From assembly GCF_017874735.1 (NCBI RefSeq), contig NZ_JAGGLV010000025.1, positions 47,358-111,357 of the forward strand: DNA of 64,000 nt. Reading direction: 5' to 3'. The translations under genes were made by a program, and so were the position numbers. Under the pieces are notes generated by a model that saw only the letters and a list, made by a program, of their open reading frames with translations, was not told the origin of the DNA and did not search any database. Position 1 is the stretch's first letter, and each line of letters opens with the position of its first letter. Shown piece after piece: positions 25,601-36,200 of the stretch. This stretch comes from Paenibacillus silagei. GTDB lineage: Bacteria > Bacillota > Bacilli > Paenibacillales > Paenibacillaceae.

Positions 25601-28382
25601 GAATGTTCAATGGATCTCGCCGTTTCAGCTTAATGCCTTCGGCAGCATCAGTATTCATGCCGGAGCCATTCGTGGCGGGATAACGATTAAAATTACGGAA
25701 GATTATTTCTACGGTTATGTTTATGCAGGGCTGTTCATTCCAGACTCCATCCCACTATTGGGGGGCAAGGAGATCGCAGGAGTTGAGGCAGCCGTCTCAT
25801 CTGACTTTGTGGGTGCAAACTTTAAGGTCATTGGGGTGAAGCTGGGCTTTATCTATTATTGGAATGGTGACCTAAGCTTTGGCGGGTCCATCGACCTCTC
25901 TTCAAGAGGAGACGCCGTTCACTATGTCCACTCGGAAGCGCTGGACGAGAGCGGCAACCTTGTGCCAACCACCATGATCTATGGAACGAATATGAGAAGA
26001 CTGAGTACGGAGGCCATCGCTAAGACAAGGGCCGGGAATGGGGTTACAAAAGAGATTAACCCGGCAACAAAGGATGCACTTCTCTTTGAAATTCCACTTC
26101 GTGGTTTAATCAAGCCTTCTGCATCAGAAATTAATATTACCAATCCAAATGGAAAAAGATTGACCATGGTTGAAGACGATAATAAGGGCAACGGAAACTA
26201 TCTTGTTCAATCTTTAGATGGCACTAATTATTTGTACATTTCAGTCACTGATCCCTCTCTGATTGTTGGGGGGAACTGGTCCATTTCAGTTTCAACACCT
26301 GACGTTTATATAGACAACTTTGCAGTAAACAGTGTTGACTATATGCCAGAGCTTACAGGAGTTAGTGCTTCTACTAGCACAAATACAAGCCGTGAACTTA
26401 ACGTTTCTTGGACAACGGACAAGCAAGGCCAATATTCGGGTGCACTTAATGTCTATGTCACGAAAGACCCGTCAATCATGAAAACCATCGAATCCTCTAA
26501 CATTCAAGATACTTCATCCTTAATTAGTATCGGCAACCTGGAGTTAGATGAAATTGAATCAGGTTCTCATGTATTCACGCTTCCTGAGTCCTTCCCTGAA
26601 GGGAAATATCATGTGGTTGCAATGCTTGTTAACCATCAAGGCGGAATGAGCAAGAAAATCACTGCTTCAACATTCACTTTCACAAATCCATTGCTCCCTC
26701 GAAACCCTAAATCTGTGTCTGCGGTCTACAGCGGTGACGGTTATGTGAAGGTTGGCATAACGGGAAGCGACGACACTGCAACCCATTATCTTGTGGCGAT
26801 CCAAGACGAAGATGGAGTTGAGGTCGAGAATTCCTTCGGTCAATTTAAAGTGGGCAGTGACATCATTCTAAAACCATTAGAAAGCCAAACCAACCGGCCT
26901 CTACTGCAGGAAGGCAAGACTTACTTTGTTAAAGTGCAGGCGGTTAGAATTGTGGAGTCTCCTCTTAAACAGGCGGAATACTATCGTTCAACCGAATTTG
27001 CATCATCGCCAGGCTTTGTTATGCCTTCAACGGATAAACCTCAGCTTGTAAGCGTTGAGACAAACATTGACAGATCCAAAGACCGGTATTACTTAAACAC
27101 TGACCAAGTAAAGGCAACGTACACCTTCGACAGACCTGTTAAAATGACATTCAATCTTAATACCGAAGATAAAAACACGCCTCAAGAGTATAAGAAGGTC
27201 TGGTCATTTGAAGAAAGTGTTGAAGACGGCCAGCAATTGATTGACTTTGTAGCGGTAGCTGAAAACCGTGACACCCTCCAAGGCAGCAGGTCATCAGGGG
27301 CTATTGGATTTACTGTTGACACAAAAGCACCTGCGTTACTCCTTGATGAAGATGTTCAAACCAGCCTTGACGGGGAAAACGTTGATAACACCGTCAGCAA
27401 TCAAGTTGTTTTTGTTGGCGCAGACTCAAGCTACAGCTTCCGTGGTCTAACAGATCCATCCGCAACATTAACGTTAGACGGCAGCTCAGACGGAATTGTT
27501 ATCAGTCCGGACGGAACCTTCGTTGTCAATCGTAAGGCCTCGAGTGAGGACCCGAACCAAACCCTGATGCTTAAAGCGGTTGATGATGCCGGTAACGAAA
27601 CGGCTGTTCCAGTGTATCTTGTGAATCGTGTTTTGTCAGAGTATGAAAGTATTAAACTAATCTCTGACCTGGAAGGCTCCGAGGATCAGCCTGATTCGAT
27701 CGAGCTTGGCATAGGCGGGACAACGGCGCTGTCTGTGAAAGCTCTCCGCACAGTTAAAGGCACCGTTCTAAAAGCAGAAGACGTTGTGTGGGACGTTCTT
27801 TATAATCAGAACATCATCAGACTTTCGCAAGATGGGACCATTGAAGCATTAGCTCCAGGCGAAACGGCCATCAAGGTTAGTTATAGACTGTCTGCCTTTG
27901 AAGGCCAGGACGGGAAGACGGTCTATAAAGAACTGTCAGACGTTATCAAAATCAAAGTAAAAGATTATGGTTACCGTTATGAAGTTCGTCAGACACAAGG
28001 GTTCTCGTTGTACACCATATACACTGAAATGAACATGGGCAAGGCAACGGTTGTGATTGGAGGCAACAAACAAACTCTGTTATATGACAATCTTAAGAAA
28101 GCATATATTGGTGCTTCAAAGGAACTTGTCACAGGCGAGCAATTAACAGCCAAGCTTGGTTTTGAACCAACGGTGAAATCTCCTGTTCTTCTGCGTGGAG
28201 ACACCGATGGCAGTGGTGCTATTGATAAAGTCGACGTTTTGGCAACATTGAATGCTATTTTAGACAATGTTTACAACGGCTTTAGTTCTGTAGAAAATTG
28301 GATGAGAGCTGATACAAACGGTGACGGCATTGTTGATATTGTAGATGCGCAGCTCACACTAATGGAGGCACTTAAAAGATGA
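22692..28382 (+). CDS. Giant secreted protein with C-terminal dockerin (1,896 residues)
   Basis: A signal peptide (about residues 7-31, ending FPVHADA) is followed by a beta-rich N-terminal region. From about residue 730 to 1090 lies an unusual stretch of alternating hydrophobic/Gly strands (GVKADITINTIDDIYSIDAG, GGISNLADTV, FGGSIDLSS). Two or three FnIII/Ig-like modules follow, then a Big_2-like domain (about 1660-1755). The end is a type I dockerin: two calcium loops, GDTDGSGAIDKVD and ADTNGDGIVDIVD, about 43 residues apart and each followed by a hydrophobic helix. AGGAGG precedes the ATG. The stop overlaps the start of the cohesin/SLH gene (ATGA), so the two products are made together and probably bind each other. 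I recognise no catalytic domain. Confidence 0.85.
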   Translation: MTFYRTMKRSIAAAIILSMLFTFASFPVHADASNADYSIANEFMKYSINSKTGGFSIETIDGHPQKAFDNNLPLLYKEDAARSNGTSFTTVRIDGKDFVFGQEYGWFGIDTKLHEPVVSEQNRLLTIAWDIKGYTITQKVSISVDPNNSRTGNIGISYDVKNNNATAGTVGIRLLLDNALSSEIDAPYVLVDPSQPTIIETEYSGDSLPQQIRYVDSLSASNKTAYALLSGWSGNKDVNVDKVIVGHWINLANTRYDYTPNPSVDFTNYSNQYLVPDTATAYYWNEKTIEPGQVRISEMLYGIGNFADQTKKEHVSIGIHTGNVYLANDKKGYENNGVFKAKVTIDNSVSGAKELIEPIVKLSLEEGLVFAATNTREYTVKISGGLNIGTVFDIPDVDIIAETQSMITSKRLVVSLNATEIIDASTNKVVDYSANTNILIPAVEGKLPEVSMKHVFPAAVYYEGDKNITVSGDMKVLMEALSGSDGWSLYLVPASGAEAVLIDKRKISFVEEGQTLAFSTNQTLAVGKYDIEFRFTNQQLIDAFGTKIKATTTVDVTNNLADKSASYGIVSLVRFTDAANNRQLYDYISFTNEDVMKKFISGGVKKDGILHKEIAFEENKTEILLTLRGKIRLMDTGKEKYYSASRADGDITINSILTYDSNEALKMTVDNKGAKLEGDGTVKVINSINIWHNKWHFEANNGTKYTLNREAVAEKTAQAFELQLGDAGSMMQNIAGFLINIKYGVMTRDDDDFGISFGGRISMPLKAADPSKGEEHYDYKGSLTANVQDVLYGSKDSKIGFVGINTTLSVALPKDILGPLVGNEAGVKADITINTIDDIYSIDAGVSVTMLEVEGSLALKKVPINEVPKMMLDKLTFFLAPTTMKVPVVAPYVFITGLGGGISNLADTVAGEPAGELPPLTIHLQTRLLINAIIVGDFKLDAKLSGLAIEGTGRLEKDEEGRLLNIQAGMNVQWISPFQLNAFGSISIHAGAIRGGITIKITEDYFYGYVYAGLFIPDSIPLLGGKEIAGVEAAVSSDFVGANFKVIGVKLGFIYYWNGDLSFGGSIDLSSRGDAVHYVHSEALDESGNLVPTTMIYGTNMRRLSTEAIAKTRAGNGVTKEINPATKDALLFEIPLRGLIKPSASEINITNPNGKRLTMVEDDNKGNGNYLVQSLDGTNYLYISVTDPSLIVGGNWSISVSTPDVYIDNFAVNSVDYMPELTGVSASTSTNTSRELNVSWTTDKQGQYSGALNVYVTKDPSIMKTIESSNIQDTSSLISIGNLELDEIESGSHVFTLPESFPEGKYHVVAMLVNHQGGMSKKITASTFTFTNPLLPRNPKSVSAVYSGDGYVKVGITGSDDTATHYLVAIQDEDGVEVENSFGQFKVGSDIILKPLESQTNRPLLQEGKTYFVKVQAVRIVESPLKQAEYYRSTEFASSPGFVMPSTDKPQLVSVETNIDRSKDRYYLNTDQVKATYTFDRPVKMTFNLNTEDKNTPQEYKKVWSFEESVEDGQQLIDFVAVAENRDTLQGSRSSGAIGFTVDTKAPALLLDEDVQTSLDGENVDNTVSNQVVFVGADSSYSFRGLTDPSATLTLDGSSDGIVISPDGTFVVNRKASSEDPNQTLMLKAVDDAGNETAVPVYLVNRVLSEYESIKLISDLEGSEDQPDSIELGIGGTTALSVKALRTVKGTVLKAEDVVWDVLYNQNIIRLSQDGTIEALAPGETAIKVSYRLSAFEGQDGKTVYKELSDVIKIKVKDYGYRYEVRQTQGFSLYTIYTEMNMGKATVVIGGNKQTLLYDNLKKAYIGASKELVTGEQLTAKLGFEPTVKSPVLLRGDTDGSGAIDKVDVLATLNAILDNVYNGFSSVENWMRADTNGDGIVDIVDAQLTLMEALKR

Positions 28383-29992
28383 TCAAATACTTAAAAATCA
28401 TTTTGTGCATCATGCTTCTAGGGGCTGCCCTACCCTCATATGCCTATGGCGCAAATGATGCTGCAGACCTTAGTTATCGTGTGGACATCACAGTAACGGA
28501 CAGCTCAGGTTCCTTAAAATCATCATTTGGAGTTGGAGAAAAAATATTTGTTAAGCTAAGTCTTTCCTATACGGGCGCCGGAAGGGCGCCTGTATATGGC
28601 TTTCAAGGAAAGCTGCAGTTTGATTCTTATGTACTGGAAAATACCGGTGTGAATGTGGAAAAGGACATTTCAATGAAATATTCCGATGGTGCCATCAACT
28701 ATGTCTATCTGGATATGACCGTCAAGGGAAAAGAGGATTCCATACTGAAAAATATTGGAACGGCTGTATTTCAAGCTAAGAACAGCGGCACGTTCAGCAT
28801 CTCTTCAAGCGGCTTCATTCTAACGAACAAAGATGCGACACACCGGTACATTGAACCGGTTGAAGATGTGCAAATTATGGTGGGCGATGGAGTAAAGGAC
28901 CCCTCAAAATCTCTATTATATGAAGACATTGTTGCTGCAAAAGCTTTACTTGCTTCAGTTACTATTGCGGATAATCCCAAAAACATCTACTATCCGGATC
29001 ATTGGTATCCGACAAAATCCGCTCAAAAACTGAGAGAGGTGATTGCCGGGGCTGAGGCTGTTTTTAATAACAAGGATGCGCTGGCGTCGGAAATCACTGA
29101 AGCTATTGAAAAGCTTAGCATGGGTGTTTCCGATTTCGAGAACTCCAAAATTGTCGGCCCGAAACGTTGGGCTGCTCCCGCCGACAATACCACAGTCAGT
29201 AACACCGCAGTTGATCTGTACTATTCCGTTAAAGCTTCTGTTAAAGGCGGAAATGGCAAAATTGCCGAGGGCTTTGAAGCTCAGACCATTCGTGCAACAA
29301 CCTCTGCCACCATCCGAATGATTCCGGATGAAGGGTTTGAGACCGAATATATCTTTGTCAACGGTGACAAATTTATAGGCCATGACATTTACACCATTCC
29401 AGAGGTTAGCCGTGACACCATTGTGGTTGTAACCTTTGCTAAGAAGACTCCTTTTACAGATATAGCACATGACGATTGGTTCTATCCTTCTGTAAGGTAT
29501 GTGTACAACAAAGGACTATTCACGGGAACCTCTGAAACGGAATTCTCACCCTCCGGGAAAATGAGCCGTGCCATGCTGGCCACTGTAATCTATCGTATGG
29601 AAAATAAACCGAATGTTACATTTGCTAATGTATTCTCTGATGTTCAAAGTGGCCGTTGGTATTCAGATCCGGTGATTTGGGCAAATCAAAGTAACATTGT
29701 TAACGGGTATGATAAGGGTAAATTCGCTCCCAATGATGCCATCACCCGTGAGCAAATTGCTGTTATGCTGCATAGATACGCAAAGGTTAAAGGTGTTGAC
29801 CTTCAAGCTAAAACTGCAAGCCTGAGCTTCAAAGATGCAAATCAAATTTCAGGCTATGCCAAAGAGTCCATTACTTGGGCTGTGTCTAAGGGCATTATGA
29901 AGGGCAACACGGATTTGACTATAAATCCTTCGGGTCCTGCAACCAGAGCAGAGGTTGCCACTATGCTCGAAAGGTTTAGTGAGTTGAACTGA
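28379..29992 (+). CDS. Cohesin-like, FIVAR and SLH cell-surface anchor protein
   Basis: A 537-residue exported protein with a signal peptide ending about SYAYGA. Residues about 30-175 look like a cohesin: FGVGEKIFVKLSLSYTG, PVYGFQGKLQFDSYVLEN, and GTAVFQAKNSGTFSISSSGF. A FIVAR-like helical module follows (about 180-260, HWYPTKSAQKLREVIAGAE). Next is a small InlB/Gly-rich beta module (about 280-355, DEGFETEYIFVNG). Three SLH repeats fill the end (FTDIAHDDWFYPSVRYVYNK, FSDVQSGRWYSDPVIWA, FKDANQISGYAKESITWAV). The SLH repeats should bind pyruvylated wall polymer, presenting the cohesin outwards to the dockerin partner encoded just upstream. SLH calls are firm; the cohesin call rests on pattern and context. 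Confidence 0.8.
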   Translation: MIKYLKIILCIMLLGAALPSYAYGANDAADLSYRVDITVTDSSGSLKSSFGVGEKIFVKLSLSYTGAGRAPVYGFQGKLQFDSYVLENTGVNVEKDISMKYSDGAINYVYLDMTVKGKEDSILKNIGTAVFQAKNSGTFSISSSGFILTNKDATHRYIEPVEDVQIMVGDGVKDPSKSLLYEDIVAAKALLASVTIADNPKNIYYPDHWYPTKSAQKLREVIAGAEAVFNNKDALASEITEAIEKLSMGVSDFENSKIVGPKRWAAPADNTTVSNTAVDLYYSVKASVKGGNGKIAEGFEAQTIRATTSATIRMIPDEGFETEYIFVNGDKFIGHDIYTIPEVSRDTIVVVTFAKKTPFTDIAHDDWFYPSVRYVYNKGLFTGTSETEFSPSGKMSRAMLATVIYRMENKPNVTFANVFSDVQSGRWYSDPVIWANQSNIVNGYDKGKFAPNDAITREQIAVMLHRYAKVKGVDLQAKTASLSFKDANQISGYAKESITWAVSKGIMKGNTDLTINPSGPATRAEVATMLERFSELN

Positions 29993-30040
29993 ATTTCAAA
30001 TAAATACAAACCGCCCCGAAATATTTATCTCATTAAATAA

Positions 30041-30073
30041 AAAACCGCGAAGCCTTGCTGCTTCGCGGTTTTT
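30041..30073 (+). terminator. Terminator of the cohesin/dockerin operon
   Basis: AAAACCGCGAAGC pairs with GCTTCGCGGTTTT around a 6-nt loop, with a terminal T-run. It is 50 bases after the last gene and closes the four-gene operon. Confidence 0.9.
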
Positions 30074-30150
30074 CTATGTTTGCTCTCCAAAGCTTTCATT
30101 ATTCTTTTATTTCCTTCCTGTAGACTCAAATATACAAGATATGATTCTGT

Positions 30151-30170
30151 CTATGAGAAAAATCTCATAG
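30151..30170. promoter_or_regulatory. Perfect inverted repeat upstream of the 14-kb gene
   Basis: CTATGAGA-AAAA-TCTCATAG lies 42 bases before the start of the giant gene. It could be an operator or a leader hairpin. I could not place a confident promoter in 30074-30212. Confidence 0.4.
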
Positions 30171-30212
30171 ATTGTCGAAAAACAAGGGTGCTGTGATGAA
30201 GGGGGAATTGGC

Positions 30213-33200
30213 GTGAAGAACCACCGGGCAAAACAGAGAATAAGGCTCTTGCTCCATTGGCTGTTGATTGTCAGTCTAATTGCGGGGCTGTGGAGTCCCG
30301 GACTTTGGCAGACAGGCCAGGCAGAGGCTGCGGCTGTGAACGGGACAGCCTCTGCTGCGAGCGATATTAACGGTCATTGGGCGAAGCCGCAACTAAGCGA
30401 TTGGATAGGAGGGGGGTATATCAAAGGCTTCCAGGATGGAAGCTTCCGGCCTGATCAGACTATCTCACGTATAGAGTTTGTGGCGTTAGTGAACCGCTTG
30501 TTTGCTTACCAGGGAACGGGAAAGATCAGTTTCAAGGATGTTCCCTCTGCGGCCTGGTTCGTCTCACAGGTGCAGGCAGCGGTCCAGGCCGGATATGTGA
30601 CGGGATTTCCTGACGGGACCTTCCAGCCGGACAAGCCGTTGGCACGGGTGGAGGCGGCCGTAATGCTCGCCAAGCTTACGCCTGTGCTGATGAAGGACGG
30701 CGAAGATCCGCTGAAGGTATTCAAGGATGCCGGCAGTATTCCGGGCTATGGCCGTGATGCGCTGGGTGCTGTGCTAAGTGCCGGTTACATGAAGGGGTTC
30801 CCGGATGGAACGATTGCAGCTTCACGGCAGCTTACACGGGCCGAAGCCGTTGTGCTGCTGGATCGTCTGAAGCAGCAGTCCGGCAGCCATGCAGAGGGAG
30901 GGATCATTGCTCCAGCGAAGACTCTGGAGACGGGCGGCACTTATGGTCCTGCTACAGGCTCGTTCACCGTTGCCGGTGATCTTACCCTTAATTCGCCGGG
31001 CATAACGCTGCGCAACGTTCAGATTCAAGGAAATCTGCTCATCGGCTCCAAGGTTGGAGACGGAGAGATCTACCTTGAACAGGTGACGGTACAGGGCAGC
31101 ACAGATATTCAAGGCGGCGGTGCCCATAGTGTACATATCAATCATTCGCAGCTCGGTGTTGTAACCGTGGATCGGGCGGACGGTCTGGTACGGGTTGTGG
31201 TCGGCGGGACAACGATCATCAGGCAGTTGAATGTCCAGTCCGATGCTAAGCTTGAGTCAGAGCAGAGCGGGACAGCTTCCGGCGGTATTGATGGGGTTGT
31301 TATTTCAGGAGCGGGTGAAGTCACCCTGAGCGGAGACTTCAGCTCGGTGGAGATTAAGAGCAACGTCAAGGTTGTGGTCACCTCGGGGACCATAGGCCGC
31401 TTAAGCGTTGCCGGGGGAGTCAGCGCTTCGTCCATTACGCTGAACGAAGGCGTGAAGGTAAGTGATCTGGAGCTGCATGGTACAGCAAGTGTATCAGGCG
31501 CGGGAGAAATCGTGAAGGCACTGGTAGATGCTCCAAAAGTAGTGTTTGAACGTTCCCCCGGCAGCGTGGAAACTACGACACGCGGAGAGTATACGGTTAC
31601 TGCTCCGGCTGCAAGCACGGCTCCTGCCGGAGCAGGTGGAGCGGGTGGAACTGGCGGAGGAAGTGGTGGTGGCGGTGGCGGCGGTGGCGGAAGCAACCCG
31701 ACGCACCCGCCATCTCCAACATCTACTCCGTCCCCAACACCTCAGCCAACCCTGCCGCCTGCAGAGCAGCCGCTTGAGGTGGCAGTTACTGCTGCGCTCG
31801 GTACTCCGAGCGGCTTCATGCTCAGCTTCAGCAAGCCTGTTGCGAACCTGACAGCAGCAGAGCTCTCGCTGAAGGATGCAGCGGGACAGGCCATAGAGAT
31901 ATCCTTCATTGGCTCACTGAACGGGGGAAGCTCTTACCGGGTTGCCGCAGTCTTAAAAGAGGGGGAGACCTACTCCATTACACTCTCTAAGGTAGGTTAT
32001 GCCTTCGGCGCCCCGGTAACCTTAGTTATTCCGGTGACTACACCGGAGGATATTCGGGTGGCCACGGCGGTGCAGAATATCAGCGTAGCGGGCTTGGAGG
32101 TCCAGTTCGATCAGCCGGTAGCCGATTTGCCGCTGTCTGGCTTCACCCTGAAGCGCAGCGGGACGGGCGAAGCTGTCGCTATTCAAGAGGCTGCTGCCCA
32201 TAACGGCGGAAGCTCTTACCAGCTGACAGCTGCCTTGCAGGAAGGGGCTACCTACTTGTTAAGCGTGACGAAGGCGGGCTACCACTTCGGCGGGGTTGTG
32301 TCCGTATTCGTTCCGGTCACGGACCCGGTAGTGATCCCGGTATCTGCTGAGGTCTACGGCATCACGGAGACGGGCTTCGAGGTATCCTTGAATCCACCGG
32401 TTGCGGGATTAACCCCAGCTCATTTCGCTTTGACAGCGGGGGATGGCAGCAGCATTCCGGTGGACGGAGCGGCCTCCGCAGAGGATGGCGGTGTATACAC
32501 GATTACTGCAGGACTTGTCCCGGGCAGCACCTACACGCTTAGTATGGAACGGAGCGGCTATAGCTTCGGGACAGCGCTTGAAGTGACTGTACCAGCCGTA
32601 GGCAAGGTGAAGGTTGAACCTTCGATTGGCACCGTGCGTACTTACGGCTTTGTCCTGTCTATGGATAAGACAGTGCCGGAGATAGATTCTCTGAGCCTGG
32701 TGCTGGAGAACGCGGCGGGCGGGCAGGTCAGTATCGATATGCTCAGTACAGTGGTTCCCGGCCAGCAATATGAGGTGTGGGCCAGCCTGGACCCGAAGGA
32801 TTCGTATACCCTTTCGCTTGATATGGACGGGTATGAGTTCACGGAACCGGCGGCTCTGGCGGTCCGGGCAGAGGAAGTTCCCTCTTCGGCAGGCTGGGTG
32901 ACGCATAGCGGATTTGAGCTGCAGTTTGCGCAAGGTACGCCAGACTTCTCGGCAGGCGATATGACTCTGCAGGCTCCGGGCGGCGGGGCCGTAGCCGTGG
33001 ATGAAGTCCAGCTTGGTCTGGACAGAAAATCTGCAGTGATAGCTGCGGATTTGCCCGCAGCAGGAAGTTATGCTTACCATGTCAATCTCTATGACGGACG
33101 GTTCATACAAGGGACCGTTGTTGTTCCTGAGACCGTGGAAATCAGTAAGTATACGACCTTCGACGGGTATCCCGGTGCTTATAGCGGCCTTACGGTTCAC

Positions 33201-36200
33201 TTCGGGCGGGCGGTACCGGGGTTGACAGTCTCAGCCTTTGAGCTTAAGAATAGCAACGGCGGGGCGGTTGTATTGGACTCGGCGGGCTCCAGTGACGGAG
33301 GCCGTACCTACAAGCTGCTCACCACGCAGATTAATGCCGGAGGCCCATTTGTACTTGGCATTACGGCTCCGGGCTACAGCTTCGGGAAGCCGGCTCTGCT
33401 GGTGAACGCGACTCTGAATGTGTGGGGCGCGGGGCGGAAGCCGACCCAATTCATGGCAGGACTGAATCCGCGCGTGCCGGATTTGACCGCTGAACATTTC
33501 AGGGCCACGGATCTGGCAGGCCATGAGGTTGCGATTACAGGTGTCACTTGGGATAATCAGCAGCGGATCTATATAGTGGCTTTTGACGGAGAGGGCGGTC
33601 AGAGTTATTACGTATCGGTTCAGGCGGACGGGTATGACTTCGGCGCGCCGAAGAAAATTTATGTGTATGCCCAGAACACGGCAGTAGATCCGACATACGG
33701 CGGCTTCACGCTTGTGATGTCACCTGCGATGAAGATCAATATGCAATACGGCTTTAAGTTAACCCGGGCCTTTGAAGGCACGGAGGTTCCTATCCAGAAG
33801 GTCGTCATGAATGACCCGGAAGGCGGAAGCTATCAGTTCTCAGCCGCCTTGACCCCGGGCTACTATAGTCTCGCGCTGGATGCAGATGTGGACCCGAATG
33901 TGGTCTCCTTTGCGGTTCCGCTAATTGCTACAGTCTCTGTCGATGAGATTGAGAACAGTGGGCTGCTTGCGAAGCTCGATTATGCCGTGGATGGGCTGGA
34001 TGCAGGGAATTTCGTAATGTTGAACAACGATACAGGAGATCCCGTAGTGATATCCTCAGCAACAACGGCGGACCAGGGCGCAAGCTACCGGCTGTCGGCC
34101 CACCTGGCGGGAGGCAGCTATACTCTGAAGCTGACCGGGCATCTACCGGAAGCAGGGGTGAATTTCAAGGTTGCAGCGACCACAGACGCAGGGACAACCA
34201 GTGTATCGAAGATCACGAGTGCGGGCTTCGAGCTTTCTTTTGCCAACCCGGTGCCGGGCCTGCTGCCTGGTGACCTTACGATCACGGATGCGCAGAATAA
34301 CAAGCTGAACGGAGTTACGTTAACCACGAGTGATAATGGCGGGACCTATCATGTGCGGGTAACGCTTGCGGAGAATGCGGACTACACGATTGTGCTGAAG
34401 AAAGGGTATATCCTCTTCGACTCGCCGGTCACGTTCCATGTGAATAAGTGGATTGCCGCCAGCATAGCGGATGTAACGAAGGACGGGCAGTTCACCTTGA
34501 AGTTCGCTCCCGCGTTCCCGGAGATTGAGAATTATCTGGGGCTGTCGTTAACGGATGAAGCCGGCACGCTCTATTATCCGAATCTGTTTGAGTCGGCAGA
34601 CGGCGGGGCGAGCTACCAGCTTCGAGTGCCGGGCAATCAGTTGAAGCCGGGTATGGCCTACATGGTCAAGCTGGACAAGGATGAATTCTCAATGAATCCA
34701 GTCTCCTTCCGGCTGCCGCCAACGCTGACAGTTATGGAGGCGACAACAGCAGGTGTGAAGGTGCAGCTGGATGCGCCGGTTCCGGGGCTGGCCCAGCGGC
34801 ATTTTGTAATCCGAAATGCCGCTGGTGACAGCATTGCACTGACTTCAGCGGCAACAGCGGATGCAGGCGCTCACTACACCCTTGCCGGTACCTTTGCCGG
34901 AGGGCAAACGTATACGGTACAGTACAAGCCGGATGTAACTTATCAGGTGAATGAACCCGTAGCTTTTCCAATATCGAAAATCATTACGGCTGCGCTCAGC
35001 AATATAACGGTACTGGGGTTCAAGCTTCAATTCAGCTCCAAGGTTGCCGGATTGACCCCGCAGCAAGTGATCCTCCGTGATCCGAGCGGGAATCCAATCC
35101 CTGTGAATGAGTATTCACTCAAGACAACGGATCAGGGCCTAAGCTACCAGGTGACGCTGAATGCGGTGGCAGCGGGAAAGGGGTACACTCTGGATCTGGC
35201 GCGAGAGGACTTCCGGCTGGCTTCTCCGGTCTCCTTCGATATCTCGGCGTCGGCTGCCCTCCGGCTGGTGGGCACGGTGCTGAACAAGATTGTGGTGTCT
35301 GTCTCTCCGAATCTGCCGGATATGACCGAAGAGCATTTCGCGTTGTATGACAGCAAAGGCCGCAAGATTGCGATTACGGTGACTTCTCAAGGTCCGGCAA
35401 GCGCAATGTACAATATTGAAGGGAAATTCGACGCCTTCGAGACATATACCCTGCAAGCCAAGTATCCCGGCTATCTGTTCGGGGCTCCGCTTACGGTGGG
35501 CTTCCAAGTAGGGGTATATGCAATCATTCACGGCCAGTCGCGGAGCGGCTTCAAGCTTGTTTTGAGCTCGGAGGTGCCCGGTCTAAGCGCTGCGGATATT
35601 ACCGTCACTGATAAAGAGGGAAATATCGCTGCGGTACAATCCCTCCAGGCTTCCACTGCTCCAGGGAGCTATAACGTGCTTGTTCCGCTGGCCGGAGGCA
35701 AGACGTACACGGTGAAGATTGCTGCGAAGGCGCCGTATGTTTTTGACAGCATTGACCCGTTCACCTTGAATGCGGCTTCGGCCACGGTGGATCAGTTGTC
35801 TGTGACCGGCTTCAAGCTGAGCCTGTCCTCACCGCTCAGTCTGGACCCCGGAAATGTCAGCCTGACGGATGACCAAGGCCAAACCGTCAACTTAAGATCG
35901 GTCATTACCCGGGATGCGGGCCGGTCTTATGAGATTAGTGTCTATCTGAAGGCGGGTGTGCAGTACAAGCTGGGCCTGCATGTGGCGGGATACGACCTGG
36001 GTACGGAGCTGCCGTTGTCCATCCAGGCTGTAGCGGCTGCGTTCGAGGGGATGGAGACCGGGAACAATCAGGCGTTCACTGTACGCTTCGATCAGGCGAT
36101 GCCAAGCCTGCTGCCGGGTGATTTGAACATCAAGCAAGGAGACAACGCTACAGTCTACCATCCTATGAAAATATCGACAGCGGACGGGGGATTCACTTAT

